The notes beneath the pieces were generated by a model. It had not been told where the DNA came from. It saw only the letters and a list, made by a program, of their open reading frames with translations, and searched no databases. Shown piece after piece: positions 10,548 through 21,255 of a stretch of 64,000 nucleotides of DNA (within the stretch, counting starts at the first letter, position 1; every line of letters begins with the position of its first letter). This DNA is from Azotobacter vinelandii CA (GTDB lineage Bacteria; Pseudomonadota; Gammaproteobacteria; Pseudomonadales; Pseudomonadaceae): positions 5,260,501-5,324,500 of the forward strand of contig NC_021149.1 in assembly GCF_000380335.1 (NCBI RefSeq). Reading direction: 5' to 3'. A program made the translations under genes and the position numbers.

Positions 10548-10871
10548 TCATTGCTTGGGCTCGTTCTCTTTCGTCGGACGAAGCGAGGCCAACTTCGCAT
10601 CCGATACCCTTTGCGCTTCCTGAAGGGCGTTCCGCACCTCGCCAAGATCTTCGGCGGCGCTAAGTCCGGCCTGCAGCGCGTTGCTCAACTCGACCACCAA
10701 CGCGTCCCGGGCGGCCTTGGCCTCGACAATATCCTGGCGGGCGAAGGTTTCCCCCAGCCGAGCGATGGCCTCGGTCGTGGTTGATCGATCGTTCTCTCTG
10801 GCAGCCGCCGTGAGTTTGACTTTCAGCTCTTTCGGAAGACGAAGATTGAAATGCGAGTCTGTTCGGCTCAT
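10548..10871 (-). CDS. Arc-family ribbon-helix-helix DNA-binding protein
   Basis: A 107-residue protein whose first 45 residues match the Arc/Mnt ribbon-helix-helix pattern: a short beta strand (HFNLRLPKELKVKL), then helix A (AARENDRS) and helix B (TTEAIARL). The rest is a charged, probably coiled helical tail with alanine-rich heptads. Such proteins bind operator DNA as dimers, often as autoregulators or as antitoxins or phage/plasmid repressors. No toxin-like partner is adjacent, so the target is unknown. GAGG about 8 bases upstream of the ATG supports the start. It sits alone between nhaA and the divergent trhA-like gene, and the roughly 285 bases between it and trhA would carry both promoters. 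Confidence 0.8.
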   Translation of the reverse strand: MSRTDSHFNLRLPKELKVKLTAAARENDRSTTTEAIARLGETFARQDIVEAKAARDALVVELSNALQAGLSAAEDLGEVRNALQEAQRVSDAKLASLRPTKENEPKQ

Positions 10872-11156
10872 GCGGGGCCTCGATGGAGATACGGACTACT
10901 TGGGGATTGGCCGCTGCTTGCACAGCGACTCGTCATTCCTGACTTTTCCGTTCAGTATGGCAACCTGTGCCGGGAAATGCGGCCGGGCTGATCTACGGTC
11001 CGGGTCCCGGGGCAGGGCACGTGCAATGCGGCCTGGCTGGCGCTCAGGCAAGGCCGAGGGTTTGTGGTCGCACTATCCTGTGCATAAAGGCCGTTACCGA
11101 TGTCCAACTCAAGCGAATACCGATTGCTGAATGCATCGCCTATGGAGGTGCACGGT

Positions 11157-11774
11157 ATGTATCACGGTGAAAGGTTCAACGCCTGGACTCATCTGGTCGG
11201 TGCGATCCTGGCCCTGGTCGGCATGATCTGGCTGCTGGTGGTGGCGAGCCTCGACGGCACGCCACAGAAGATCGTCGCCAGTGCGATCTACGGCGTCACC
11301 CTGCTCTCGCTCTACATCATCTCGACCATCTACCACAGCCTGCGCGGACGGGCGAAGACGATCCTGCGCAAGCTCGATCACCTTTCCATCTACCTGCTGA
11401 TCGCCGGCAGCTACACGCCCTTCTGCCTGGTGACCCTGCCCGATGCCTGGGGCTGGTCGCTGCTGGCGATCATCTGGGGCCTGGCGCTGTTCGGCATGCT
11501 GCAGGAGTTCAAGCAGCAGTCCGAGGCGCGGATTCTCTCGCTGGTGATCTACGCGGTGATGGGCTGGCTGATTCTGGTGGCGGTCAAGCCGCTGCTCGCC
11601 AGCCTGGGCAGCGCGGGCTTCGCCTGGCTGCTGGCGGGCGGGATCGTCTACACCGTGGGCATCGTCTTCTTCGCCTTCGACGAACGTTTCCGCCACTGGC
11701 ACGGCATCTGGCACCTGTTCGTCATGGCCGGCAGCCTGCTGCATTTCGTGACGATCTTCTTTTATGTGGTGTGA
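11157..11774 (+). CDS. Hemolysin III / TrhA family (YqfA-like) membrane protein
   Basis: A 205-residue seven-helix membrane protein of the hemolysin III/YqfA (TrhA) branch of the PAQR superfamily. Characteristic motifs are the N-terminal ERFNAWTHLVG, then STIYHSL, KLDH and LLIAGSYTPF, and the C-terminal WHGIWHLFVMAGSLLHF; the conserved Ser/Asp/His residues would form a metal site. Family members affect membrane fluidity and lipid homeostasis, and true hemolytic activity is doubtful for most. I place the start at 11157 because GGAGG lies 8 bases upstream and the protein then begins MYHGERFN as in relatives. An ATG at 11100 is in frame but lacks a convincing ribosome-binding site. Confidence 0.88.
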   Translation: MYHGERFNAWTHLVGAILALVGMIWLLVVASLDGTPQKIVASAIYGVTLLSLYIISTIYHSLRGRAKTILRKLDHLSIYLLIAGSYTPFCLVTLPDAWGWSLLAIIWGLALFGMLQEFKQQSEARILSLVIYAVMGWLILVAVKPLLASLGSAGFAWLLAGGIVYTVGIVFFAFDERFRHWHGIWHLFVMAGSLLHFVTIFFYVV

Positions 11775-11857
11775 AAGAGCGGCGTATCCGGCATAACGAT
11801 CCAGCCGGGCACCCGCCAGGACGGACATGGCCACCTCTCGCGGATCGCGGACCGTGC

Positions 11858-12137
11858 CTATGGCCGAATGCCGCTCTCCGCCAGCCAGGCTCGTCCGGCC
11901 TCCGTGGCCAGGTAGGCCTGCTCGGGATGGGTATAGCGGAGCAAGCCCTTGCGTTCTCAGATGGCTGGTCTTGAGCGCCGTCACCTGCCGACCCAACAAG
12001 GTCGCCAGTTGCTCCGCGCTGTACGGACGGATGGCACAGAGCCAGAGAATCACTGGCCAGAGCCTGTCCCGGCGCGGCTTGGGCGACAATGCCGCAATCG
12101 CGGCAAGCAGGGGCTCGGGGAGGTCACTCGCACTCAC
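11858..12137 (-). pseudogene. Frameshifted C-terminal fragment of a RecG-like/AlbA-type ATP-binding regulator
   Basis: Reading leftward from a GTG at 12137, the frame gives a winged-helix-like sequence (LWPVILWLCAIRPYSAEQL, then ATLLGR). Around 11953-11962 the sense continues in a different frame as ERKGLLRYTHPEQAYLATEA and then GRAWLAESGIRP, before a TAG at 11858. Together these resemble the C-terminal winged helix of 'ATP-dependent DNA helicase-related' (COG2865-type) proteins. The frame changes by one base inside the domain, and no N-terminal ATP-binding part is present upstream. It therefore reads as a decayed remnant. The family assignment is from recall and moderate; the frameshift itself is directly visible. 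Confidence 0.5.
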
Positions 12138-12204
12138 GCCGACGATCCCGTTCGGAGAGAGGCAGCTTGAACAATTCCGTGGGTGAGTGATTCAGGAGGG
12201 AATT

Positions 12205-12230
12205 GCAAGCCCGAGCCACCCCGGGCTTGC
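12205..12230 (-). terminator. Hairpin downstream of the GH97 gene
   Basis: A perfect 9-bp inverted repeat (GCAAGCCCG / CGGGCTTGC, 8-base loop) lies 13 bases past the stop of the GH97 gene. There is no long T-tract after it on the minus strand, so termination is inferred from the stem strength and position. Confidence 0.5.
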
Positions 12231-12242
12231 CTGTATATGGAG

Positions 12243-14264
12243 TTAAAGTTTGATAAAACGGATAGCGGTACCACCGCCAGGCTTCAGATCCAGGCTGAGC
12301 ACAGTATCTCGACTAACGGTCTGGGAAACGATTTCGATCGCCTCGGGATTATCGCGCCAATCCGCGTTGGCAGCGTCGCGGTAGATCTCGGCACGGTATT
12401 GTGCAGCAGGCTCCAGGAACGATAGATCCACCGGCAACATTCTCGCCTCTTCATTCGTAATCGCGCCCAAGTACCAATCGCTGCTGTGTTTATCCTGACG
12501 TGCCATAATCAAGTACTGCCCGATCTCACCGGCGAGCGTTTTACTGTCCGACCAGTCCGTTGGTACGTCATCGATAAATTTGAAAGCAGGTTTGCTCTCA
12601 TAATTTTCTGGCAGGTCCGCCGCCATTTGCAATGGACTGTAAATGGTCACATATAATGCCAACTGATTGGCCAAAGTGCTGGGCACGCGATTGTTGGGTC
12701 GATGCTTTTTGTAGTCGAAATTGAAAATACCCGGAGTAAAGTCGGTAGGGCCAGACAGACCGCGGGTAAAGGGAATAATCACCGTGTGATTTGGCAGGTT
12801 GCCCGTATCGGGGCTACCGCCGTTGTACTCCATGCCGCGCACGCCCTCGCGTGTCATCAGGTTGGGGTAGGTACGACGCAGCCCAGTATCTTTAACGGTT
12901 TCGTGCGCATTCACCATGATGTCGTACTTGGCTGCCGTCTCGACAACTTTCTGGAAGTGGCGCACCATGAATTGCCCTTGATGCGATTCCTTGCCATCCA
13001 AGCGAGGACCTACATAGCCCATTTTCACGGATTGAATTCCCTGCTTTTTATAATAGGCAAAGGCTCGTTCCATCTGCTCCTCGTAATGCGCCACACCCGC
13101 TGCGGTTTCATGATGGCCGATCAAGCGCAAACCCTTTGACTGGGCATACTCAGTCGCAGCGTCGATATCGAAGCCGACCACAGGCTCATCAAACACAAAG
13201 GTTGGTTTGCGACTCCACCACTCACCTTCCCAGCCCTTATTCCAGCCTTCGACCAGCACGCCGTCGATATCATGTTTGGCGGCAAAATCTATATACTGCC
13301 TGACGCGCTCCGTAGTCGCACCTTGATCCTCGCCAGGACTCCACGACTTGTTACCGATGTGCATCTCCCACCAAACACCCATGTATTTGCCCGGCTTCAC
13401 ATAGGATGAAACGTCACCGAGCTTGTTCGGCTCGTTCAGATTCAATACCAAATCGGAATTGAGCAAATCAGCGGCGCTATCCGCGATTTGAATCGTGCGC
13501 CATGGTGTCTCCAGCGGTGTTTGCGCATAGACACGGGTTCCATCAGCCCAGGGAACCAAATCCGCCTTGAGGGTAATGTGATTTTCGGCGGTATTGCGCA
13601 GTGTCATGCCGGCGTAGTCGATGAGCGCTGCTTCGTGCACAGCGATAGCGACATTATCCTCGACTCCGGTGAGAGTTAACGGTGTATGCGCCACATCGAT
13701 ACTGCTGAGCGCAGAATTTAGATATTGATACTCATAGTCTTGGTCACGGTATGCAGGGATCCACCAGGCATGGTAATTCCGTGCAAAGGCAAATTCGGTC
13801 AACTCATCCTCAATGGAAAATGTATCCAACTGCTCTTGCTCGGGTATGACATACCGGAAACCGACACCGTCATCAAACGCGCGAAAAACCACTTCAAACT
13901 TGCGCTTCAGCCCTGTTTTTTCAGCCAAGTAGAGGTGTAGCTCATTGTGCTCATCGCTCACGGTGGCACGCTCGCCCCAGACTGGTTGCCACTGCTTTCG
14001 CACTGTCTCCTTGTCTGCTTTTACAAGCTCCAAATCACCCGCCAGGTCGGGCTGGCCCTTTATCGCGAAGCCAAGCCTGGAGGGTTTGATAATAGCCTTA
14101 TCGTTAAAGTTGATTGAGTACTCCAGGCCGGCAGGCTGGTTATTCACGATCACCCGAATGCGACCATCCGGCGACAACAATTGTTGCTGATCGACCGGTT
14201 CGGCAAAGGCATCAAAGGTAGTGGATAACAAGAAAAATGCTAACAGCTTATGGCGTGAAAACAT
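12243..14264 (-). CDS. Secreted glycoside hydrolase family 97 (alpha-glucosidase/alpha-galactosidase type)
   Basis: A 673-residue secreted hydrolase of GH97 (SusB-like): an N-terminal signal peptide (about residues 1-21, ending DAFA-EP), a beta-sandwich domain, then a TIM barrel. Recognisable barrel segments are YVKPGKYMGVWWEMHIG, GVLVEGWNKGWEGEWW, the VNAHETVKDTGLRRTYPN strand with a glutamate near residue 455, and MTREGVRGMEYN. The glutamate in the NAHE position suggests the inverting alpha-glucosidase branch, but I cannot verify substrate. Its base composition is clearly lower in GC than flanking genes, suggesting horizontal acquisition. A LacI-type operator lies 410 bases upstream within a promoter-like sequence, tying it to the sucrose regulon. 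AGGAAG about 7 bases upstream supports the start. Confidence 0.85.
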   Translation of the reverse strand: MFSRHKLLAFFLLSTTFDAFAEPVDQQQLLSPDGRIRVIVNNQPAGLEYSINFNDKAIIKPSRLGFAIKGQPDLAGDLELVKADKETVRKQWQPVWGERATVSDEHNELHLYLAEKTGLKRKFEVVFRAFDDGVGFRYVIPEQEQLDTFSIEDELTEFAFARNYHAWWIPAYRDQDYEYQYLNSALSSIDVAHTPLTLTGVEDNVAIAVHEAALIDYAGMTLRNTAENHITLKADLVPWADGTRVYAQTPLETPWRTIQIADSAADLLNSDLVLNLNEPNKLGDVSSYVKPGKYMGVWWEMHIGNKSWSPGEDQGATTERVRQYIDFAAKHDIDGVLVEGWNKGWEGEWWSRKPTFVFDEPVVGFDIDAATEYAQSKGLRLIGHHETAAGVAHYEEQMERAFAYYKKQGIQSVKMGYVGPRLDGKESHQGQFMVRHFQKVVETAAKYDIMVNAHETVKDTGLRRTYPNLMTREGVRGMEYNGGSPDTGNLPNHTVIIPFTRGLSGPTDFTPGIFNFDYKKHRPNNRVPSTLANQLALYVTIYSPLQMAADLPENYESKPAFKFIDDVPTDWSDSKTLAGEIGQYLIMARQDKHSSDWYLGAITNEEARMLPVDLSFLEPAAQYRAEIYRDAANADWRDNPEAIEIVSQTVSRDTVLSLDLKPGGGTAIRFIKL

Positions 14265-14673
14265 GTGGACTTCCTATTGTTGACATTATTGGTGGTAACA
14301 TGCCTGCTTCCTTGCGCATTGCTCTCCCAGGCAGGAACTCAAGCTTGGAGCCGAAACAGTCCCCCAAATAAAATTTGTAACCCGAGCATCGGAAATCTAG
14401 CGTGTAAATCAGGGATAGTTTTACTAACGGATGCTCCATCGCTCTTCCTTCTGGAGCAGAGCGAAAGCATGTGAATAACTCCAGACTGGAAGCTAGAAGT
14501 GAAATCTCCCGTAACCCTGCAAGCCTTGGTAGGTAAAGCCATGGAAGCCTCGACGCGGAGACGGCGCTTTCAGTTCTGGGGTCTATATTCATCACAAGCC
14601 CGATCCATCGCCGTTTCTTGTTGTTTTTGAACTTTGCCGGCCGTAAGCTGTGGCCAACATAATTCTGGCTGGA
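14265..14673. other. Long leader between the GH97 gene and its putative promoter
   Basis: About 410 bases without a convincing gene. Short open frames exist on both strands but lack ribosome-binding sites and recognisable sequence. On the minus strand this would be the untranslated leader of the GH97 transcript if the promoter at 14674-14714 is used. Confidence 0.4.
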
Positions 14674-14714
14674 TAAGTTAACGTTAACTTAGCACTCGCA
14701 ATTTTGTTTGCCAA
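14674..14714 (-). promoter_or_regulatory. LacI-family operator and promoter-like boxes for the GH97 gene
   Basis: The 18-bp sequence TAAGTTAACGTTAACTTA (14674-14691) is a perfect palindrome with the central CG typical of LacI-family operators. On the minus strand a TTGGCA (-35-like, 14709-14714) is followed 17 bases later by TAAGTT, a poor -10 that overlaps the operator. The core TTAACGTTA recurs upstream of the sucrose permease, so both are probably bound by the LacI regulator at 19770-20768. Confidence 0.65.
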
Positions 14715-14824
14715 CCCGTTTTCATAGGGCAACCGTGCCAGACTTGCTTCCTGAGTACGAAAAATGCCAGCCATGCCATACTGCAGAGTCGTGGCACCAC
14801 AAATTGAACTTGCAATGTGCATGG

Positions 14825-16682
<1,858 letters not shown>

Positions 16683-16707
16683 CAAATAAAAACAAGAGGG
16701 TTATTCC

Positions 16708-17991
16708 ATGCATCTCCCGTTAAAACGCGAATACTGGCTGATCAGTGGCCTGCTGTTTTTCTTCTTCTTCGCCTGGTCGTCGAGCTATTCGCTGTTCTCG
16801 ATCTGGCTGCACCGGGTCATCGGTCTGAGCGGTACGGAAACCGGCTTCATCTTCGCCGCCAACGCCATCGCCGCGCTGTTCATCCAGCCCTTCTACGGCG
16901 CCCTGCAGGACCGCCTGGGCCTGTCCCGCAGGCTGCTGGTCTGGATCGGCGTGCTGCTCGCCTGCGCCGCGCCCTTCGCGATCCACGTCTACGCCGGCCT
17001 GCTGGCCCACGACGTGGTGCTCGGCGCCCTGGTCGGCGCCGCCTTCCTGGCCTTCGCCATGCTCGCCGGCGTGGGCGTCATCGAGTCCTATACCGAGCGG
17101 CTGTCGCGCCACGCCGGCTTCGAGTTCGGCACCACGCGGATGTGGGGCTCGCTGGGCTGGGCGGCCGCGACGGGCGTGGCCGGCGTGGTGTTCGACATCG
17201 ACCCGGACATCGCCTTCTACATGAGCAGCGCCGCCGGCCTGGCGTTCCTGCTGATCCTCTCCCGGCTGGACATGGACGCCTTCAGGAACCACGAGACGCG
17301 GGCCGGCGAGTCCGCCCCGGTACGCACCGCCGACATCCTGCAACTGCTGCGCCTGCCGCGCTTCTGGGCGTTCAGCCTGTTCCTGACCGGGGTCGCCGGG
17401 GTCTACATGATCTACGAGCAGCAGTTCCCGGTGTACTTCGCCTCCTTCTTCCCTACCCCGGAAGAAGGCACCCGCGCCTACGGCTACCTGAACTCCTCGC
17501 AGGTACTGGTCGAGGCCCTGCTCATGCTGGTCGCGCCCTGGGTGGTCGCCCGCACCGGCGCCAAATACGGCCTGCTGCTGGCCGGCACCATCATGTTCGT
17601 GCGCATCCTCGGCTCGGGGCTGGCCAGCGATGCCTGGACCATCGCCGCCTGCAAGATGCTGCATGCCATCGAGGTGCCGATCCTGTTGGTCGCGGTGTTC
17701 AAGTACATCTGCGTCAACTTCGATGCGCGGCTGTCGGCCACGCTCTACCTGGTCAGTTTCCAGTTCGCCCAGCAACTGACCGCCATGCTGTTGTCGCCGG
17801 CCGTGGGCTATGGCTACGACAGGCTCGGCTTCGCCAGCGTCTACCTGCTGCTGGCCAGTCTGGTCGGCGCCTGCCTGCTGCTGTCCTGGTCGCTGCTGCG
17901 CGCCGACCCGTCCAGCAAGACCACCCGGGCGGCGGACGGCGCCCCGGAACTGCCGGCCATCGCCCAGGCGGCCAACCATTACGAACCCTGA
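16708..17991 (+). CDS. cscB: Oligosaccharide:H+ symporter, CscB/LacY type (sucrose permease)
   Basis: A 427-residue major facilitator of the oligosaccharide:H+ symporter family. The N-terminus (YWLISGLLFFFFFAWSSSYS), the QPFYGALQDRLGLSRRLL loop and GFEFGTTRMWGSLGWA are typical of LacY/CscB/RafB. With a GH32 hydrolase next to it, proton-coupled sucrose uptake is the likely role; substrate preference among family members cannot be read from sequence alone. The ATG at 16708 has AAGAGGG 8 bases upstream. It leads an operon with the hydrolase gene 84 bases downstream, and the gap contains a strong hairpin that may adjust the ratio of the two products. Confidence 0.88.
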   Translation: MHLPLKREYWLISGLLFFFFFAWSSSYSLFSIWLHRVIGLSGTETGFIFAANAIAALFIQPFYGALQDRLGLSRRLLVWIGVLLACAAPFAIHVYAGLLAHDVVLGALVGAAFLAFAMLAGVGVIESYTERLSRHAGFEFGTTRMWGSLGWAAATGVAGVVFDIDPDIAFYMSSAAGLAFLLILSRLDMDAFRNHETRAGESAPVRTADILQLLRLPRFWAFSLFLTGVAGVYMIYEQQFPVYFASFFPTPEEGTRAYGYLNSSQVLVEALLMLVAPWVVARTGAKYGLLLAGTIMFVRILGSGLASDAWTIAACKMLHAIEVPILLVAVFKYICVNFDARLSATLYLVSFQFAQQLTAMLLSPAVGYGYDRLGFASVYLLLASLVGACLLLSWSLLRADPSSKTTRAADGAPELPAIAQAANHYEP

Positions 17992-18005
17992 ACGAAGCAA
18001 TCCGC

Positions 18006-18034
18006 GTCATCTCCTCCGCCCCGGCGGGGATGAC
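18006..18034 (+). other. Intercistronic hairpin between permease and hydrolase genes
   Basis: GTCATC...GATGAC (6 bp) encloses CCGCC...GGCGG (5 bp) with a small internal loop. There is no T-tract, so it is more likely an mRNA-stability or attenuation element than a full terminator. Confidence 0.45.
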
Positions 18035-18074
18035 GCCGCTCGAGACCTTCCCACGAACCTTCGAGGATCACGAT

Positions 18075-19553
18075 ATGCAGGCCGACCTACTGGACGAGGC
18101 GCAGCGCGCCATCGCGAGAACCCTGCCCGCACGCCGCGACGACTACCGTCTCGGCTATCACCTGTCGCCGCCGGCCGGCTGGATGAACGACCCGAACGGC
18201 CTGGTGTATTTCCGCGGCGAGTACCATGTCTTCTACCAGCACCATCCGTATTCGCCCCAGTGGGGGCCGATGTATTGGGGACATGCCAGAAGCGCGGACC
18301 TGGTCCACTGGGAACATCTGCCCATCGCCCTGGCGCCCGGCGATCCCTTCGACCGGGACGGCTGCTTTTCCGGTTCGGCGGTCGTCGACGGCGATACCCT
18401 GTACCTGATCTACACCGGGCACCGCTGGCTGGGCGAAGCGGGCAACGACGAGCAGGGCATGCGCCAGGTCCAGTGCCTGGCCAGCAGTACGGACGGCATC
18501 GCCTTCACCAAGCACGGCGCGGTGATCGATACGCCGCCGCACCCGGACATCATGCATTTCCGCGACCCCAGGGTCTGGCGACGCGGCGACCACTGGTGGA
18601 TGGCGCTCGGCGCGCGCCAGGGCGACGATCCGCTGCTGCTGCTCTACCGCTCCCGCGACCTGCGCCAGTGGGACTGCCTCGGCCGCGCCCTGGAGGGCCG
18701 GCGGGAAGCCGACGGCTACATGTGGGAATGCCCGGACCTGTTCGAGCTGGAGGGACGCGACGTCTTCCTGTTCTCGCCGCAGGGCCTGGAGCCCGACGGC
18801 CACGAACGCTGGAACCTGTTCCAGAACGGCTACCGGCTGGGCCGGCTGGACGAGCGCGCGCGCTTCGTCGCGGAGAGCGAACTGCGCGAGATCGACCACG
18901 GCCACGATTTCTACGCGGCGCAGACCCTGCTGGCACCGGACGGGCGCCGTCTGCTCTGGGCCTGGATGGACATGTGGCAAAGCCCGATGCCGAGCCAGGC
19001 CCACCACTGGTGCGGCGCGCTGACCCTGCCGCGCGAACTGAGCCGCGACGGCGACCGGCTGCGCATGCGCCCGGCCCGCGAACTGGCGGCGCTGCGCCAG
19101 TCCCGGCAGGCGCTGGCGATCGGCGCGCTCGAATCCGGCAGCCGCACGCTGGAGGTTCGCGGCGCCCTGCTGGAGTTCGAACTCGAACTGGAACTGACCG
19201 GCAGCAGCGCCGAGCGCTTCGGTCTGGCCCTGCGCTGCAGCGACGACGGACGGGAGCGCACCTTGCTGTATTTCGACGCCATGGCCCGGCGCCTGGTGCT
19301 CGACCGGCAGCATTCGGGAGCCGGCGTGAGCGGCGTGCGCAGCGTGCCGGTGGCGCCGGGGCAGACGCGGATCGCCCTGCGCATCTTCCTGGACCGCTCG
19401 TCCATCGAGGTATTCGTCGACGACGGCGTCCATACCCTGAGCAGCCGCATCTATCCGCGTCCCGACAGCCTGGGCGTGGGTGCCTTCGCCGTGAACGGGC
19501 GCGGGGTGTTTGCCGAGGGCGCGGTCTGGAGCCTGGCCGATCTGAAACTCTGA
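18075..19553 (+). CDS. GH32 beta-fructosidase (sucrose or sucrose-6-phosphate hydrolase)
   Basis: A 492-residue cytoplasmic GH32 enzyme that hydrolyses sucrose to glucose and fructose. All three catalytic signatures are visible: WMNDPNG with the nucleophile D39, FRDP with D164 (transition-state stabiliser), and WECPDL with the acid/base E218. The C-terminal beta-sandwich (LRIFLDRSSIEVFVDDG, then HTLSSRIYP) is complete. There is no signal peptide. With a symporter rather than a PTS next door, free sucrose is the likely substrate, as for CscA. The ATG at 18075 follows GAGG by about 9 bases; the same frame is open far upstream only because it is a shadow of the permease gene. Confidence 0.92.
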   Translation: MQADLLDEAQRAIARTLPARRDDYRLGYHLSPPAGWMNDPNGLVYFRGEYHVFYQHHPYSPQWGPMYWGHARSADLVHWEHLPIALAPGDPFDRDGCFSGSAVVDGDTLYLIYTGHRWLGEAGNDEQGMRQVQCLASSTDGIAFTKHGAVIDTPPHPDIMHFRDPRVWRRGDHWWMALGARQGDDPLLLLYRSRDLRQWDCLGRALEGRREADGYMWECPDLFELEGRDVFLFSPQGLEPDGHERWNLFQNGYRLGRLDERARFVAESELREIDHGHDFYAAQTLLAPDGRRLLWAWMDMWQSPMPSQAHHWCGALTLPRELSRDGDRLRMRPARELAALRQSRQALAIGALESGSRTLEVRGALLEFELELELTGSSAERFGLALRCSDDGRERTLLYFDAMARRLVLDRQHSGAGVSGVRSVPVAPGQTRIALRIFLDRSSIEVFVDDGVHTLSSRIYPRPDSLGVGAFAVNGRGVFAEGAVWSLADLKL

Positions 19554-19719
19554 GAACCGCTCGGGAGCCCGCGCTCCCCCTTTCCCGCGACGTTCCCTCA
19601 TGAGCGGAGGGAATGGCCCGGCGGAATCCCCGCGCCCAGCCGACCGATGCACCGGAAAAAGAGCCCGAACCGCTTTCGAGCGGTTGTATCCCGCCAGCCC
19701 CGGCGCCGTGTTGTCATGC

Positions 19720-19750
19720 TTTCGCCGGGCATGACATCATGCCGGCGAAA
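19720..19750 (+). repeat. Long inverted repeat before the LacI-type regulator gene
   Basis: TTTCGCCGGGCATGA and TCATGCCGGCGAAA form a stem of about 14 bp with one bulged G and a 2-base loop. It lies 20 bases before the regulator start and 167 bases after the hydrolase stop. It could terminate upstream transcription or form an autoregulatory site. Confidence 0.5.
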
Positions 19751-19769
19751 CAGGCAATGGCACCCGCGC

Positions 19770-20768
19770 ATGGTTTCGGTCAAAGATGTCGCACGGTTGG
19801 CGGGAGTTTCCCCGATGACCGTATCCAGGGCGATCAACACCCCGGAGAAGCTGAACCCGGAAACCCTGGCCAAGGTCCGCCAGGCCATCGAAGCCCTGAA
19901 CTACGTGCCCAGTCTTTCCGCCCGCAAGATCCGCGGCGGCCATTCCAGCGGCAAGACCATCGGCGTCTTCGCGCTCGACACGGCGACCACCCCCTTCGCC
20001 GTCGAGATGCTGCTCTCGGTGGAGCGCACCGCCCGGGAGCACGGCTGGAACGTCTTCATCCTCAACCTGTTCGAGATCCCGCCGAGCCAGCAGGCCATCG
20101 ACCTGATGCTGTCGCACCGGCCGGACGGCATCGTGTTCAGCACCATGCAGTTGCGCGAACTGGAGATTCCCCCGGCGCTGCTCGGCAAGCCGCTGGTCCT
20201 GAGCAACTGCATGAGCACCGGCCCCGGCGTCGCCTGCTACGTCCCCGACGACGCCGACGGTCAGTACCGGGCCATGCGCCAGGCGCTCGGGCGCGGCTAT
20301 CGTCGCCCGCTGTGCATCAACCTGCCGCGCCACAGCCTGGCCTGGAAGCTGCGCCAGCAAGGCCTGTCGCGCGCCCTCGCCGAGGCCGGCATTCCCGCGG
20401 ACAGCGTCCGCCAGTACGACATATCCACCGACGACGCCTACGGGGAAACCGTCGCCGAGCTGGAACGCCGGTTGGACGAGACGAACGGCAGGCCGGCCTT
20501 CGACCTGCTGGTCTGCGGCAACGACCGCATCGCCCTGGTCGCCTACCAGTACCTGCTCAGCCGCGGCCTGCGCATCCCGGCCGACGTGGCGGTGCTCGGC
20601 TACGACAACATGGTGGGCATCGCCGAACTGTTCTATCCGCCGTTGAGCACCGTGCAGCTTCCCTACTACGAGATGGGTCGTCGCGCCGCGCAGCACCTGA
20701 TCGAAGAGCGGGACGAGCCTTTCACCCACTGGGTGCCCTGTCCCGTGGTGAGTCGCCAGTCCTGGTGA
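19770..20768 (+). CDS. LacI-family transcriptional regulator of the sucrose locus
   Basis: A 332-residue LacI/GalR repressor. The N-terminal helix-turn-helix and hinge (VSVKDVARLAGVSPMTVSRA) are followed by a periplasmic-binding-protein-like effector domain (KTIGVFALDTATTPFAVEML, LLVCGNDRIALVAYQYL, VAVLGYDNM). The start at 19770 places this HTH at residue 2, as in relatives; upstream in-frame ATGs lie within the inverted repeat and would add a non-homologous tail. The ribosome-binding site is weak, suggesting low expression. It probably binds the TTAACGTTA sites at 14674-14691 and 16670-16680 and is released by a sugar or sugar metabolite, though the inducer is not deducible. Confidence 0.87.
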   Translation: MVSVKDVARLAGVSPMTVSRAINTPEKLNPETLAKVRQAIEALNYVPSLSARKIRGGHSSGKTIGVFALDTATTPFAVEMLLSVERTAREHGWNVFILNLFEIPPSQQAIDLMLSHRPDGIVFSTMQLRELEIPPALLGKPLVLSNCMSTGPGVACYVPDDADGQYRAMRQALGRGYRRPLCINLPRHSLAWKLRQQGLSRALAEAGIPADSVRQYDISTDDAYGETVAELERRLDETNGRPAFDLLVCGNDRIALVAYQYLLSRGLRIPADVAVLGYDNMVGIAELFYPPLSTVQLPYYEMGRRAAQHLIEERDEPFTHWVPCPVVSRQSW

Positions 20769-21255
20769 TGGCGCCCGAGAGTCGGGAAAGCCGCCCGCTC
20801 GAGATCGAAAAGCGAATGGGCCATACATCGGCATTTGACGCCGAGCGAACGGCAGGAGCGCAAGATATCCCGGATATTAGAAGGCCCGCGGCCGAAAGCC
20901 TGACCTTCCGATCCGAGCCCGGCCCTCGAAATACCCGGCCGGTTCTTTCGGGCACCACAACCAATTGCATTTTTGCGGTGTCCTGAAATATCACTCATCC
21001 CGCAGCAATATCGGCGACTGGCAGCCACATCGGCCCGAGGAAATACCGGTATCCGTTCGACAGGGGCAAGTCCCCTCGTTGTCCGGACATCGCGGCGCCG
21101 GAGGATGCCCGATGGTCAAGAAGTGCGGTAATTGGTGTGGGAATTTCGCTTCGTCAGAGATTGGCTGCCTGCTGCTTTTAGACGAGCAAATAACTTGATT
21201 TATTTTCATTCTTCAATAAGGTAATACCATTCTGACATCAGAATTAGGAAGTTCG
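20769..21255. other. Intergenic region without a recognised gene
   Basis: About 490 bases between the LacI-type regulator and the nuclease-like gene. Open frames here are short and match nothing I recognise. The last 70 bases are AT-rich and probably carry the promoter of the next gene. Confidence 0.5.

Noticed and set aside
10439-10923. Additional small frames around the ribbon-helix-helix gene
   Set aside because: They lack ribosome-binding sites and overlap the clear 107-residue gene or its promoter; no toxin partner could be supported.
14248-14595. 115-codon minus-strand open frame upstream of the GH97 gene
   Set aside because: It has no ribosome-binding site and no recognisable sequence, and it overlaps the GH97 start; more likely a leader.
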